The notes beneath the pieces are model-generated. The model had not been told where the DNA came from. It did not search any database and was given only the letters and a program-made list of their open reading frames with translations. Made by a program: the position numbers and the translations under genes. A stretch of DNA of 64,000 bases from Homarus americanus (Eukaryota; Arthropoda; Malacostraca; Decapoda; Nephropidae): assembly GCF_018991925.1 (NCBI RefSeq), contig NW_024755055.1, forward strand, positions 563,496 through 627,495, read 5' to 3'. Below, in pieces: positions 1-13,200 of the stretch (its first letter is position 1; every line of letters starts with the position of its first letter).

Positions 1-190
1 GCTGCTCTGACGCAACCCGTCGCCTTCCGTGTAAGCGTCTGTCCACGTAAATATCCAGCGAGTGCGTGGTGGTGTGACGTCTTGTCGGCGGTGCTTACGG
101 TGATGTTGCATAGCAGGTGTCAAATTCCTTACAGCACTGGGAGTAGCAGAGACAAACGTCTACACACATTTTCCGAATTAATACACACAT
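1..190. other. GC-richer open segment at the window edge, unassigned
   Basis: The first 140 bases are richer in G+C and CpG than the rest. On the minus strand a frame is open from about 164 to the edge and contains WIFTWTDAYTEGD; a plus frame is also open to about 190. It could be an exon of the next gene, but nothing is recognised. Confidence 0.25.
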
Positions 191-1106
191 AAAGCTTAAT
201 AGCCTGGAAGAATCAGTTTAGTTTTATACCATAATGTATAAAAAGTGACACAAACTGACCACTAACTTTGCCAAGCTCTGAGAATCAAGTGTAATAAATA
301 ACTCGAAAATATGACTACACTACTGAAGATCACATTTTTGCATCTTAGGACTAGAAAACACTGTAAGCCATATTAGCTGGTATGTTACATACCATAGATA
401 GAAATATTACAGAATAAATGCATAAAAACATAGAATACTATATTGTACATAAAACTATACTGTATATACTTTACTACTTTACTATGCAAGTTATATAAAC
501 TTTCAGACTGTTAATGAACACATTAAAATGTATTTTCAAGGTTATTGTACTTTAATGCAGTATTAGTTTTGACACAATTCATTCTGACCTCAAGACCTTC
601 AAATAAAGATGGTACACACAGTGTCCCACTCATCTAAAATATTATATAATATACAACAAATTATTTTACATTACTCTGATTGATACAATTATTTAAGAAA
701 ACATCCCATTCAACATTACCAAAGAAAATATTTAACTCATATAAGAGAGCTAAATATGGTAGTGTATTAAAGGATGAGGTCTGGTAACTCACCCTTTCTT
801 CTTGTGGTGTAACACCTCACATCATAAGCACAGTACTGTACTGTACACAAAAAGTGAAATGCAAAATTCATTTAACAATTTTCTCATTTGAAATAATATC
901 AAGAAAACTTCATAGCTACTGCAATTATGTTACTTTATGGGTTATGAAGAAATTAACAAAATCATTAACCCAAGTTGTAAATATCTAAATGTATAGTATA
1001 GCACAACTCTGAACATTTCAACAACTATATACAGGGTATTGCAACACTAGGATCGATGCAACAATCTTCAACTAACATTAAGAACTTGCCATCCTCACTA
1101 GCTGAC
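190..1106. other. PHKB 3' flank / presumed 3' UTR
   Basis: AT-rich sequence downstream of the PHKB stop. It holds several TACTGTA heptamers and no gene that I can see. Confidence 0.5.
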
Positions 1107-1265
1107 CTATGACACTTTACAGAAAGTAAGACCCTCTTCAATTTCACTACGAACATCACCCGTTAGCATGAAGTTGACAATAGCGCGTGCTAAATAACTC
1201 GTCACTGCAACTTGAGATGCATTGTAGAAGGATGACATATCTTCAGTATATTCTCTACCCAGGTC
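1107..1265 (-). CDS. PHKB: PHKB exon 25, residues 1026-1077, stop and CAAX box
   Basis: Encodes [10 protein letters not shown] and [14 protein letters not shown], then TAG. The last four residues are CKVS, a plausible farnesylation box; mammalian beta ends in CLIS and is known to be farnesylated. An ATTAAA-type signal lies at about 551-556 on this strand, but the 3' UTR limit cannot be fixed. Confidence 0.95.
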   Translation of the reverse strand, partial: DLGREYTEDMSSFYNASQVAVTSYLARAIVNFMLTGDVRSEIEEGLTFCKVS

Positions 1266-4200
1266 CTAAGAAACAAAAGATAAAATTACAACAATCAATG
1301 AAGGTGAAGTTGGTGGTCCACTTGGCCTAATAGCATATCTCAAGGGTACGATTAAGTTATTCGTGATATATAGCAGGTCGGGATTCTTTACATATACCGT
1401 AAACGCCATATTGGATAAAAAAGAGCCAATGACTAATTTTTTTCAGCCAACCTCACTTCATAGCTTTCAAAAATTTTCTCACAATAAAATTCATTCAAGC
1501 TACTATTTCCTCAAACACACACATACTTCAGGTACCAACAACCTTCACCCCCTCGAGCGTTCGTAAAGTTTCGCCGTCAAAATTTCTCATGAGGATCTAC
1601 ATTCCTCGTACTACAGCATTACTTTGCAGAATGAGGCTCTACATTCCTCCTACTACAGCATTACTTTACAGAATGAGGCTCTACATTCCTCCTACTACAG
1701 CATTACTTTACAGAATGAGGCTCTACATTCCTCCTACTACAGCATTACTTTACAGAATGAGGATCTACATTCCTCCAACTACTTTACAAAATACTGCTAT
1801 GAAAACTCAACCCTAAATTCCCCAAAGTTTCAATCTCAAGAGAATTACAAACTCCACCTTACCTTTAAAAACATCTTGAAAGCTTCTTTGACAATCTGGT
1901 CCAAATTCAGCTCGTGCAAGAACTTGAGCTCGGGATTTCTCTCCAGGATAGTTGCTATAACCGAGAACAGCTGGAATATAGGTAGCATATATGTAAACAT
2001 TTGTATCACCGTCCTATATCAGGGTTTTCACTCAATATTTAGTGAGTATAAACAAGAGGATTTTAAGATAGGGATGAAAAGTATTACAAGTACTGTACTG
2101 TATATTAATAATTACAGGATAATTCTTACTCATAGTACATAATTTTCAACAGTGCAGTAAATTCTATATTTCCACAGTCTCCATTTTTATAATTTTAACA
2201 GTGTTCAACCAGCTTAGGATATATTTTTCAATTCTTCACCACCCTTTCATTTGCAGGCACTGTCATGCAGCCTATTGCTTCCTATTGTTCCCCATGAATG
2301 TAACTGCTTTTTTTTAAATAAAACAAATCCACCCAAATACAGTACTGAAATTAATTCTAAAAAAAGAAAGACCAAGTGATATTGATGTACAAAAGGAAGC
2401 ATGTTTCTCTACTGTACTACTAACATACAGCAAAAAGCCAAAATATTACAAATATTAGACAAGGATGCTTCAGCATACAAACTTACTGAACAATAAAGTA
2501 CTGCAAATACTGTACAACAAATTATGGTATCAAGAGACAGTATTTCAAGATGATAAAATTTTATGATGACATTGACAAAAACATGAGCTTATTAGAGTGT
2601 AAAGCACCGCACAGAGCCAGGCCAGCAGAGCTTGGCACAGTGATGGATGAGTGTTTAATCAACATAGATATGAAGGAGTGCCTATTTTTGCTCCTCTTTT
2701 GTGTGAAAAACCCAGACAGTTTCACCAGATTTTGAAAATAAAAGTAGAATACAAAATGTGTCATGGAGATTTAGCAGTGACAAAATCATACCTAAAAGCT
2801 TGTACTGTGCTGTACCTCATAATAAAACACTCAATATTCAATATTTTCATGTATCCTTGCATTTATATGTGCACCTTTATATTTATTCCCCACAAATACC
2901 CTTTTAAAGCAAATGGACAACTTTTTAAGTGGACCCCCCCCTGTATGATGATTCTTACTAATTAAAAATTCATCCACTTGAAATTGTAGGGTAATTATAT
3001 TGAAGACATTCTTAATATAAATAACTGTACCTCAACAACAATCTGACGATACTCCGGGTGCTGGATGCGGTTGAGAAGAGACTGGACGGTAAGAGCAAAG
3101 TTTAACTCTCCGGACGACATCTCGGAGATAGTCGGATGTTGTGGAAGGAGTTGATCGCAAAGACGAACTCCTTCTGTTGACTTGGATAATATGTGAAACA
3201 CCTGGAACAAGAAAATTTGTCAAAATAAGCATAGTATATTGGTCCTGGGGACAGATGTATACTAACTAGGTGGGAATAAGCTCTATTAGCCCTCCTGCCT
3301 GCAAAATGCAACTTTTACATCTACAGTATCTCCTTATTTTGAGGCCAATGGGTGTCACAGGAAGGGATCTGTAGTATTATGAGCTTCATACTGCCTTAAG
3401 GGTAAGGTGTCAAAGGCCAACCTCCACATCCCAGGAGAATTATCAAGAGGCACCAACCAGAGAGCAACTTGCTATAAGGGATGTCTCCTAAACTTGGTGT
3501 CAGGGATTGGTGGTGAGCACATGTGTAGCCAGGGGTTTTAACAATTGGGCTTTTCTAAAAGAAATCGTGAGACATGGATTGATCCTCCGCTCCCAATGGA
3601 CAGTCAACTCGAAAATTATTTTCAAATTAGTGGATTGACCGGGAATCGCGTGGGAGGACCGTGGCTCTGGTAAAACGGAATTACCTTCTCGGGGCCTCCT
3701 TCGTATTGTGACATTCTCTGCAACTCGTCTCTATTGGAAGGGATATCAGAAATTCTCCCTGAATTTACAGGTGCAGTACTGTACTGTCATTCACTCACTC
3801 TACATGCTATTACAGAAGTGCTCAACTATGGAGTTCCCCTTCCACAATGAGGCCGTGAGATAAGCACCCGGTTTATCCGTCACTTCGTATAACTACGTCG
3901 CCCGGCAGCAACTCGTCTTTTCCAAAACGCCACTTGCTTTCTGGTCGTTCATACACCCACCACTGCTTTCTCTATGTCCACAAAAATACTGTTAATATTG
4001 ATGATATTTCTAATTCACATATATCATACCTTGTCTATTGCTAATCCCCATATTCTAAGCATTCAGTGGCTAATAGGTTACCCCAGCCTCTTGTCAGGAT
4101 GCTAGTTGACTGAATGGTTGTTTTACTATAGGCAAGTGCCCCCAAGTATACTGTACTTATTTCATTACTGGGTGGCCAAGGGGTTGTATACAAAGAGGGA

Positions 4201-7200
4201 ACCCAGTCATTTACTACAGCTGATAATTTTAACCTGGACCCTCTGCCTGTGAGCAAATTTCTCTACTACTGCTTAGCTGTGGATAAACAACAACAGAGTA
4301 ACATCAAAACACAAACCTTTTCATAAAATCTTTTAGGCGTTCTTCCCAGACATCCATCAATGACTCGAATCTGCTGGGGTGTTAATCTGAAAATTTAAAA
4401 TACAATGTAATTGGTTGCCTTCACAATATCCAAAAAAATAACCAACCAACCAACCAAACTTATTTGTTTCATTATCCAAAAAATTTCACACTCGACTCAT
4501 TATAGTGAATAAATTTTGGGTTCTGTACAACAACAAAAAATAACGTCAATGGGCAAATATTTGTTAACTTTCACAATTATTTACTGATAAACCCAACTTC
4601 TTCAAAGGAAAATTAGGAGACATTCAGTTAGTAAAAAATGACCCCGATTCTCACCCAAAACCCTTTTTTTCAATATTATCTCTTGACGATAAAATTTCTT
4701 TTATGCATTACTTGTTTTTCCAGTTATAGTTACACCACATAATACTAAAAACACTATACACAAAAACCTACCTTTCTTTGTGTGCCCATTCATCAATAGA
4801 GAGCACCTTGACCACCAAACGTCTCACTTCATTTGGAGCTAAAGATTCGATGCTTTCCTTTCCGTGACACACGTCGTGAAGGTAATATGTCATGGCTTTG
4901 ATCACCCATCTGTAAGGCAAACAATGAAAATTCAGAACTGTACAGCAGTACTTTGATGTTTACTAAATACGATAACAACAAACCTGTCACAACCTACATT
5001 TGTACAAATATGAGACATTTCTTACATAGAAGCAAATGTTTTTCCTCTCTGTCTGACCTTCACCACGCGAACATCTCTTGCAGAACTCGCCATTCGCTGA
5101 CACACTTTACTAGCATTTTTTTTTTCTCTTAACCATGACCCCTAAGAGTAGAGTGGGTGCTGAAGTGAATCCTATGCAATAAGGCAGAAGGGGGCACAAA
5201 AGATGATGTGATAACAGGTGCTCACTGGACCTCCTCTGCTTAGACTACATGAGGGAAAAACCTTTGCTCCTTCTCTCCATTTCTTAGCAAAGGTTGTAAC
5301 AGGTGATGATAGATTATTCTTAAGATGTGTTTTGCCCACTGATGTTAGATCTCCTGACTCTACATCCTTGGCACAGTGGGCACGTTACTACTACAACTGA
5401 TGCAGGATGACTACCAGTAACCATAAATGAAAAGCAATACTGTACCTGCCATGGTAATGAAAGTCTATAAGGAACAAACTGTTGGCAATGCCATATAATT
5501 TCACATTTGCATTATGGGAACCCCACAAGTATTATAAATTAAAAATAAAACCAGTGACAGCCAAATAGCTTAAATTGGCTTTAGGACACACACACACAAT
5601 AAGAACTGAACTGATGGAACTTACCCAATTCTAATATTAAGGATGCCATTGAAGAGCTGTGTGTGTGTAGCGATCAGTTTACCACAGTAGAGGACCACTT
5701 CCTGCTGCAGTACTGCCTGAACCACATTATGGGCCTGGAACACATGGACACTTAAATATCTTTGGGTAAATTAATATGATGACAACAGCTAAGCATCTTG
5801 GGTAAGGAACTTAACACAGTAACGGCTGAACATCTTGGGTTAGGAACACGACACAGTAACAGGATGGTAAAAGGATGGTTGGACAATATCCCCAGATAAC
5901 TTTAACATTTTCTGTCAGGAGATAAAGAACAAGTTGAGATCCTAGGGGGTATATAACCTACCTGAAGAGCCGGTGTGTAGAAGAGGTCGTGAATCTCTGC
6001 CGGCTGCACTGGTTTGTCTAGTAGTATCTCGTCCTTACCATATCCTGCTGTCAACTAGAATGACCAAAAATAAGTAAATAACCTTAGGCTTTAAAAATTG
6101 TATCAGTGCAGGACATTATATTTCACTACATTTGGCATTACAGCTTCAATGAAATCAAAATTTTCAGCAAAATTAAGCTAAAATTTACTCAAGCAAAAAA
6201 CTAATTAATTGCAAAGACCAGATCATATGTACATGGCTAAACCAAACTTTGCTGCATCTTATAAATTAAAAATGGTTGTGGTAAATGTTCATGATGAGCA
6301 GACTTTAGTCATACAGTACATTATTTCTCAAGATAATCCTGAGTGAAACATTAGCTTAGGGATTTTCCACTAATGAGAGAAAGCAGTACAGTGGTCCCTA
6401 ATAAATGTTCAAGGCTCAATAATAAAATGGGTCAAAAAGGGTGAAATAACACATTAGTGAAGTTAATGTCCTATGTGATAGTGGAGGTTAGGCTGGGGTA
6501 TCTTGATAGCTTGTACAACACAAGTTATAAAAATAGGTAAACATGCCAATATAAATAGTGTTATTTACACTACAAACAAGTTAATTCTACTCATAAATAC
6601 TTTAGACTAGTGATGGATGGTGATGATCAAGGCAGTGGGCAACGTCACCGGCCAAAAGACTGTTTAGTTTTTAGGCTGATTTTTTTTTCTGTCTCACTAG
6701 CAGCTTCATCACCAGTGGGCTGCACAAGGCACTGAGGAGCCATTATAACACACACAGCTGGCACAGCTAGAAGCTAATTGCATGTGTTGCATGGAACAGT
6801 GGTGACAATCCTAACATAGCAAGAGATACAGCAGCTGAAGCTCCTCCTGTCTTCTGGGAGGCAGCAATAGGTCAAATTTCTCGATTTTTTTCCTTTCTAG
6901 GTTGAAACTTTTTCTTGTATTTTAGATAGTTGTAGCAACACCAGAGGGCTGCACAAGGCACTTTAAAACTATTATAATACACTGCAATAGTATACTGAAG
7001 GTACTAATACAGCATAGAAGCTACAAAACCTGGTGAAAGGAACAGTGAAATTGTTTTAGCATAGTGAGAGATACAAGACAACTGAGGCTACTCCTTCCCC
7101 TAAGGCAGCAAGCAGGCACATCCAAGATGACTAAAAGAATACAGTACAGTACCCTAGCACAAATGTTCCAACACTGCTCTAATGAAAATTGACTGAACAT

Positions 7201-10200
7201 CTGTGTAACACTCGTACATTATGTCTATTTGAAATGAGGGTAAAAATTCATTTGTTGAACATTTATATACGAGGCGTGTATGACCAGAGTGGACAAAGCG
7301 CCACTGTGGTAAAAATTGAGGGTGGCGGGTTGCAGATCGCAGAGAGGAACGCACCAGAAGTCTCCATTTTTTGGGGGGGCACCTTCTCCACTCTGGTCAT
7401 GCGCGCCTCATATCATCCACTACCGAGACGCACATTTGTGAGGGATCACTGTAATATCTATACAAAGGATGAATGGAAGTTATAGTACACACTCGGTCAT
7501 CAACACCAGCTCCACACCTAAGAACATTCAACCCTGACCGAGTTGATATAGAGAGCTTTCTCATACTGCACTGACATTTAATTGCTATAAGTTGCAATAG
7601 ATATCTACTGTATAAGGAAGAGAAGGATTAAACCGTGAAATCCCAGTTAATGGCCGAGCACCATTATGCATGTCAAGTATACGCACACAGCCAGTTTTTC
7701 GGTGAAGGCCTAACAGACCAGTGCTCCAACAAGAACAGTAGAAACAAAGGTTTTCTTTCATGAACACCAGAAACAGAAGGCCTCAAAGAATATGTCACGT
7801 CACCTTGTGTGCACCTCATTATCATCTTTGGGTTGGCAATGATTATTTTATATTTATCAATTCCCATTCAGTTCGAACACACTTCTTAACTATCCCAATA
7901 GGAAGTCAGGAGGTTCTGAGCCACCTAGTTCTTGGCTTTATGTAAATCCTTCATTATTGGCCAGCCATCTTTCACTAAACAATATCAGTACCTTGAGCCA
8001 GCTAGAAACAGGTAGAGGTGGTACTAAATGTTTTAGATGTTATTGTGACATTGTAACCCAGAGAAAAGTTTAACTTTTATTCACGGCATCCAGCACCTTT
8101 AGTGGCCTTTGCTTCTACTCTCGCTCTCAGAAAGATAACTGCAGTGGGTAAAGTAGATCAATTGGAGTCACTTAAGTCAGGTTTCCTGGGTTTAGATGCC
8201 CTGTGAAGATGGTGGGTTATATATATACACCTGTACAGTATATACAGTATACATAATATCAGTGAAAGTTCAAACCACATGCATTACAATTCAAGGATAA
8301 AACATCGGACCATTTGGAAGGCGTCAAGAGTGCAACACATGCAAAACTCTTCCTAATTAATACATTTAAGTTATAAGTTCAACATCCAACCTCCCCTACC
8401 ATGACAAGAATCATGCAATATTTAAAGATAGAGAAATATTATGTACAGTCATTGATTTAGAAAGAAATGCGACCCTGTCTAAGAGTTTTCACAAAACACT
8501 TATAATTCTACTCGGATCATCTGAGGACTTATATAAATATGCCTATACAATTTCATCATCTTTGTGAAATACCTAAGCACAATCCTATTAACATGCTCGT
8601 GTTGCCTGCAAATATAGTGACCAAGAGGCTAAATGAAGACTGATCCAAGAAATACCAAGTTATAGAAGAGTAAGGACAAGAAGACTCAAATACAAAAACC
8701 ATCAAGTCTATGTTTTACAACCCAGACATGACAGCTCACACCATCAAATAATTAGTATAACTCTCGTCACAACCCTATCCCCCAGAGAGGGTTTTGGGAG
8801 GGGAAAGACGGAGAGTAAAATGTAGTCTTGGTGCTACAACAATTGGTGCATTCTAGTTCTCCCTTGTCCTTAATTAGCCATAAAGGATTTCCCAATAAGA
8901 ATCTCAGTCCAGCTGTTACCTATGATAAACTGCTTGGAAAAAATTAACACCTTGATTGAGGTTTGTTACTGCATAATCCAAGATGGCTGATGTTAGATAA
9001 GGAATGGCTACAATGCTCAAGCTGCTGTAACACCAAGATTCATTTAGTTCTCAACCGTAAATGGTGACTTCCCCCCCCCCCCTCCCAGAAGGATAGGGGT
9101 GTACCAAGAGTGTTTTACATTTTGTATTAGTATACCAACCACAGAAGTCATGGTTTAGCCTGTGTTACAACTTATAGATTTTAGAGGTGCAGTATTTAGA
9201 CACTTGGGCCGAAGTAAGGTTGTACACAAGTTTACCCTAAGTAGAAATTTGCCAAGCTTCTTACAAACTTTAAAGCAAATGCTGATACTACTGATGTACT
9301 GAAGACACTAAAGAACCAAAACTATAATTATTAATACATGTTTGTTTTTTTTAAGTTTGAATTAAGATGGTGCCTTACTATTTAACAGTATATTCATTAA
9401 GTAATTAACAAAATCCTAATATTATTTTTATACAAAACAATTATTAGGTCCAAGATATTCTTTATGTTGAAGTTAATCAGTAATCATACACACAGGGGAC
9501 TCAATCCTGAAACACTACTTTATGAGAGTTGAACCAATGGCCGGTGACTATAACAGCTCACTAGAACCCCGTTATATATACTGTACATGATTTATTGCAG
9601 ATGATACTGTAAGTGGATTCCTGCAATTGTCCAAGTTTGTCTGTGCATAAGTGTGTGTGATCATGCATTAATGTAGAGTGTTTATGTATACAGTAGTATG
9701 TGCAGGAGTGATAGTGTATTTAGAGGAGTGAATCCACCACACATCTACATGTTATCTCAAAATCCTGCACATGAACTGGCACTTAGCTGTCTCAGTTGAT
9801 AAATGCATCTTTAGGTATCAAGTATTACTATGGGTTTACAGTTGCCAATACAGTCTCTCCTCCATTTACGACGGGGTTCCGTTCCGACGACCGGGTCGTA
9901 AGTCGAACCGACGAAAATAATACGTAGTACAGGTAATAATTGTAAAACTTTCACCTTTTTAATACACAAACTGAGCGGGATACGACGTGGATGCTGTACG
10001 CAAGCGGCAGCGTGCCAGCCGAAGTTGTCGTACGGCACCGTTAGACGTTACGACCAAACGTCTGGACTCAAAAATAATGTAAAATATTTGAATATAATAT
10101 TACGGCGACGACCGTCTTAAGTCCGGGTTGTCGTAAGTCGAGGAGAAACTGTAGAGTACCTAGCTAAGGAAGAGTCCCAGTGTTATTCTTACACCTTCAG

Positions 10201-13200
10201 TTATGAGAGATTCATCAGGTAAACCTTTAGGAATTCAAACCTTTGCTCTAGTCTGTTTAAATTTAAGAGCTCTGTTTTAGCACAGTTTGGAAAAATGTTC
10301 AAGCCCAGTGTTTATTATTATTAATTTATTTTTATTTATATATTTATTTTGTGTAAAATTTTGGCTTTGCAATCTGGTCAGCAAACCTCATACCTTGAGT
10401 TGGTGAAAATAATTGTTGTCTATGAAACAATTATCAACATATGTTTTCCTGCATACCATTTAGTTATTGCTTCACAGGCAGGAATAATAATTCAGAAAGC
10501 TTAAACTTTTAGCAATAATTCTTAGTACCCCGTAGTTAAAAAATGCCAGACCTTATCCACGAAGCATCATTTTGACCTTTTTCTTTTTATAAATAAGTGA
10601 ACAAAGAGACACTTCCCATTTCATACAGAGGAAAGAGCTTCAGGCATCTTGTAGGTTCTTCAACATTTACAGTACCTGCTCTGATATAGAATAAGATCTG
10701 GGTCCTCTTCATAACAGGGATTTGGTGTCTTGCCATGACCATATACACTGTTTTCATTATAATCACTATTTGAGCTTCACCAAGTATCAGCCCGAGTCAT
10801 CTATCAATAGTGAACAATCGTAATACAAAATTTATATGTAGTAATACACATCTAAAGTGAATAAAAGTAGCACACAAGACAAAAGTGAAAACAGTAGGAA
10901 TATAAAACCATTATGGGAGACCTTTACTCAGCATTACCTGTTTTCCTGATACCAAGATAGTGGTGATGTAAGGTGAGATTGACTCCACCTCCTTGGAGAG
11001 TAATGCATTACACTCTCGTACTCCAGCCCAGTATCGGAGAGAAGAAGCCTGACGGAGTAGTGCGCATACTCGGTCTTGAACTGATGAAGGAGAGGAGAGG
11101 GCAGCATGCGTATAAAATAAGAAACTAGTCATCGGTTAAGCAGACGGGAAGAGACAGTGGGAAAAATAACCACCAGTTGGTTGTCAGCTCAGAACATAAG
11201 CACCACCATCACACCTCCAATCAAACACCACATACTCAAGCACCACTATCAGATACACCATTTTCCCAGCTAATACCCCATGTCAGATTGTTTAAAGTAA
11301 TACTGGCTGGGTTACAGACCATTCTTTTCAAAACTTAAGTACTACTGGAAAACATCTTTTCTTGGAAGTATAATGTATAAATCTGACCAAATACCTTGAC
11401 GACATTAATTAATGAAATTCGAAGCACAGTGGAACACACAATGAGGTTTGTGACTATGTTGGCACCCCTGACATTGGGCTTCGTAACACATTTCCCCGAA
11501 GAAAAACACAATAACGTACATTTATAAGTTAAAGCACCATTACCGGTTACCTTGTCCTTCCTCTACAATTTTTTTTCTTATTTAATACACCATTTCCCCC
11601 ACTTGTCACTTTACTAGCCGATCGGGTGGTCAGTCTGTTCTTTGTTACCATCTTCAGTGTCCGGTGAGAGTACAGGAGGAAACTGTAGTACCCGGAGAAA
11701 ACTTGCAATGCTTGATAGGATCGTCCTTCTCACATGTCCCATGGATTAATCTTGAGACACAGTAGTGAGAGGCAAGCATGCTACCACTGTATTGTTTCTT
11801 TCACCATCAGTAAACTCAGCTGCACATTCCAGCTTAAAGTTTTGTGCAGTAGTAGTCTAATAGCAGCAGCAGGGAGGGTGATAAGAACTTCAATTTGCAA
11901 TCTTTTCACTGAGCAATTTACAGCTTTTGTGAGTACACTACTGCACAGGTACTTAGTTGCTAGACACCGCTTTTGTTTCATTCATAAATTTCTTTTAATT
12001 TGGGAATGGAAATTAACAGCAAAGGTTATATTACACCCTTGCAATTGTATTACAGCAATAGACACAGATGTAGTACTGATAGAAATACTAGCTGATAGTG
12101 GAAATATTAATAGTAGTTTTAATAGTAAAAGCAACTATGTACAGTAGAAAAATGATAACCATCGATGTAAAGGTTTGGTCAAGTTTTGGTTAGATGTAGC
12201 CATATGTGCATAAGCTACAAGCATTTTTGGAGAAACTTTAGCAAAATGAGACAAGTCAGCTCAACCAGTCTCACCCTACGTTCTGGTGGCTTTGTCAGTA
12301 GACCCTCTTTAGTAGAACTGAGGGTAGTGAAAAGTGGCTCCCATAGGAATGACTGAAGGTTAGGGACAGTGTGGATACAGCACATCTTCACCAGGAACCC
12401 TTCGTGGGTGATGGCAATAAAAGGAGAGGAAGATGGATGGGTGGTGGGAGGGGACCAGTAGCAATTTATAGATGATGGTATTTGAAAAGGCACATGTAAA
12501 TAGAATGAATGAAGTACCAAAAGATGATGAATATACATAAAATAACTTAGATAGTAGACAAACTATATTGGGAAATGGGGAGACACATCTACCAGGAGGA
12601 GGAGGAGAGTGGGAGAGATAAGGAATGATTGGTTGGGTGGAATGAATTAAAAATATAGTGGAATAATAATATAGAGTAGAGGGAGATAACTTACAGCATG
12701 CAGGGTGAAGGTGGAACAACTCATGAAGTACAGAACAGGTGAGGAAATAAGCGAAATGGATTAAAATTTACGCTCCCAGATATTCATATTACTCTGTCGT
12801 GGCCATCCCCTACGTGGGAGTTCCTCAGAGTAGATGTCCGATATAAAATATTCGTATTGCAATTTCCTATATGGTTTTGGGAAGGATGCATTTTTATCCC
12901 GACTAGAGCGCCATTTACCGTACGTTGGGCAAAGTCCCCATTACATCATAGTGTACTCAAACCAGCCATAACTCTCATCAGATTCATCACAACTCTTGCT
13001 TTAATATTCTGTGTCTTTATAGTTTCAGGTTCCCCTTAAATCAATCTTAACTGTTTAACCTACAACAGTGATCTCTCTTAGATGCAGGACAGACACATAA
13101 CACAGATGAAAAGCATTCATATAAACTATTCCTAAGACGGCAAGTGTTTTGTCTTAATAACAAAATAATTGACTTTTAGCAATGCTGAATGTACAAGGTA

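Larger units (their letters stand above)
6055..10937 (-). other. PHKB intron between exons 18b and 19
   Basis: Holds TIR elements at 7271-7409 and 9851-10151. The remaining sequence is AT-rich with scattered TACAGTA heptamers. No convincing additional exon was seen. Confidence 0.6.

Noticed and set aside
1589..2142. Open frames with repeated [13 protein letters not shown]
   Set aside because: 42-bp minisatellite; the rest overlaps PHKB exon 24 in antisense.
6391..6480. Possible TIR element beginning CAGTGGTCCCTAATAAATG
   Set aside because: No matching inverted end with TA flank could be found downstream; at most a solo end.
11734..12147. 137-codon plus-strand open frame
   Set aside because: No recognisable motif, lies in a PHKB intron overlapping a dispersed repeat at its start; likely chance.
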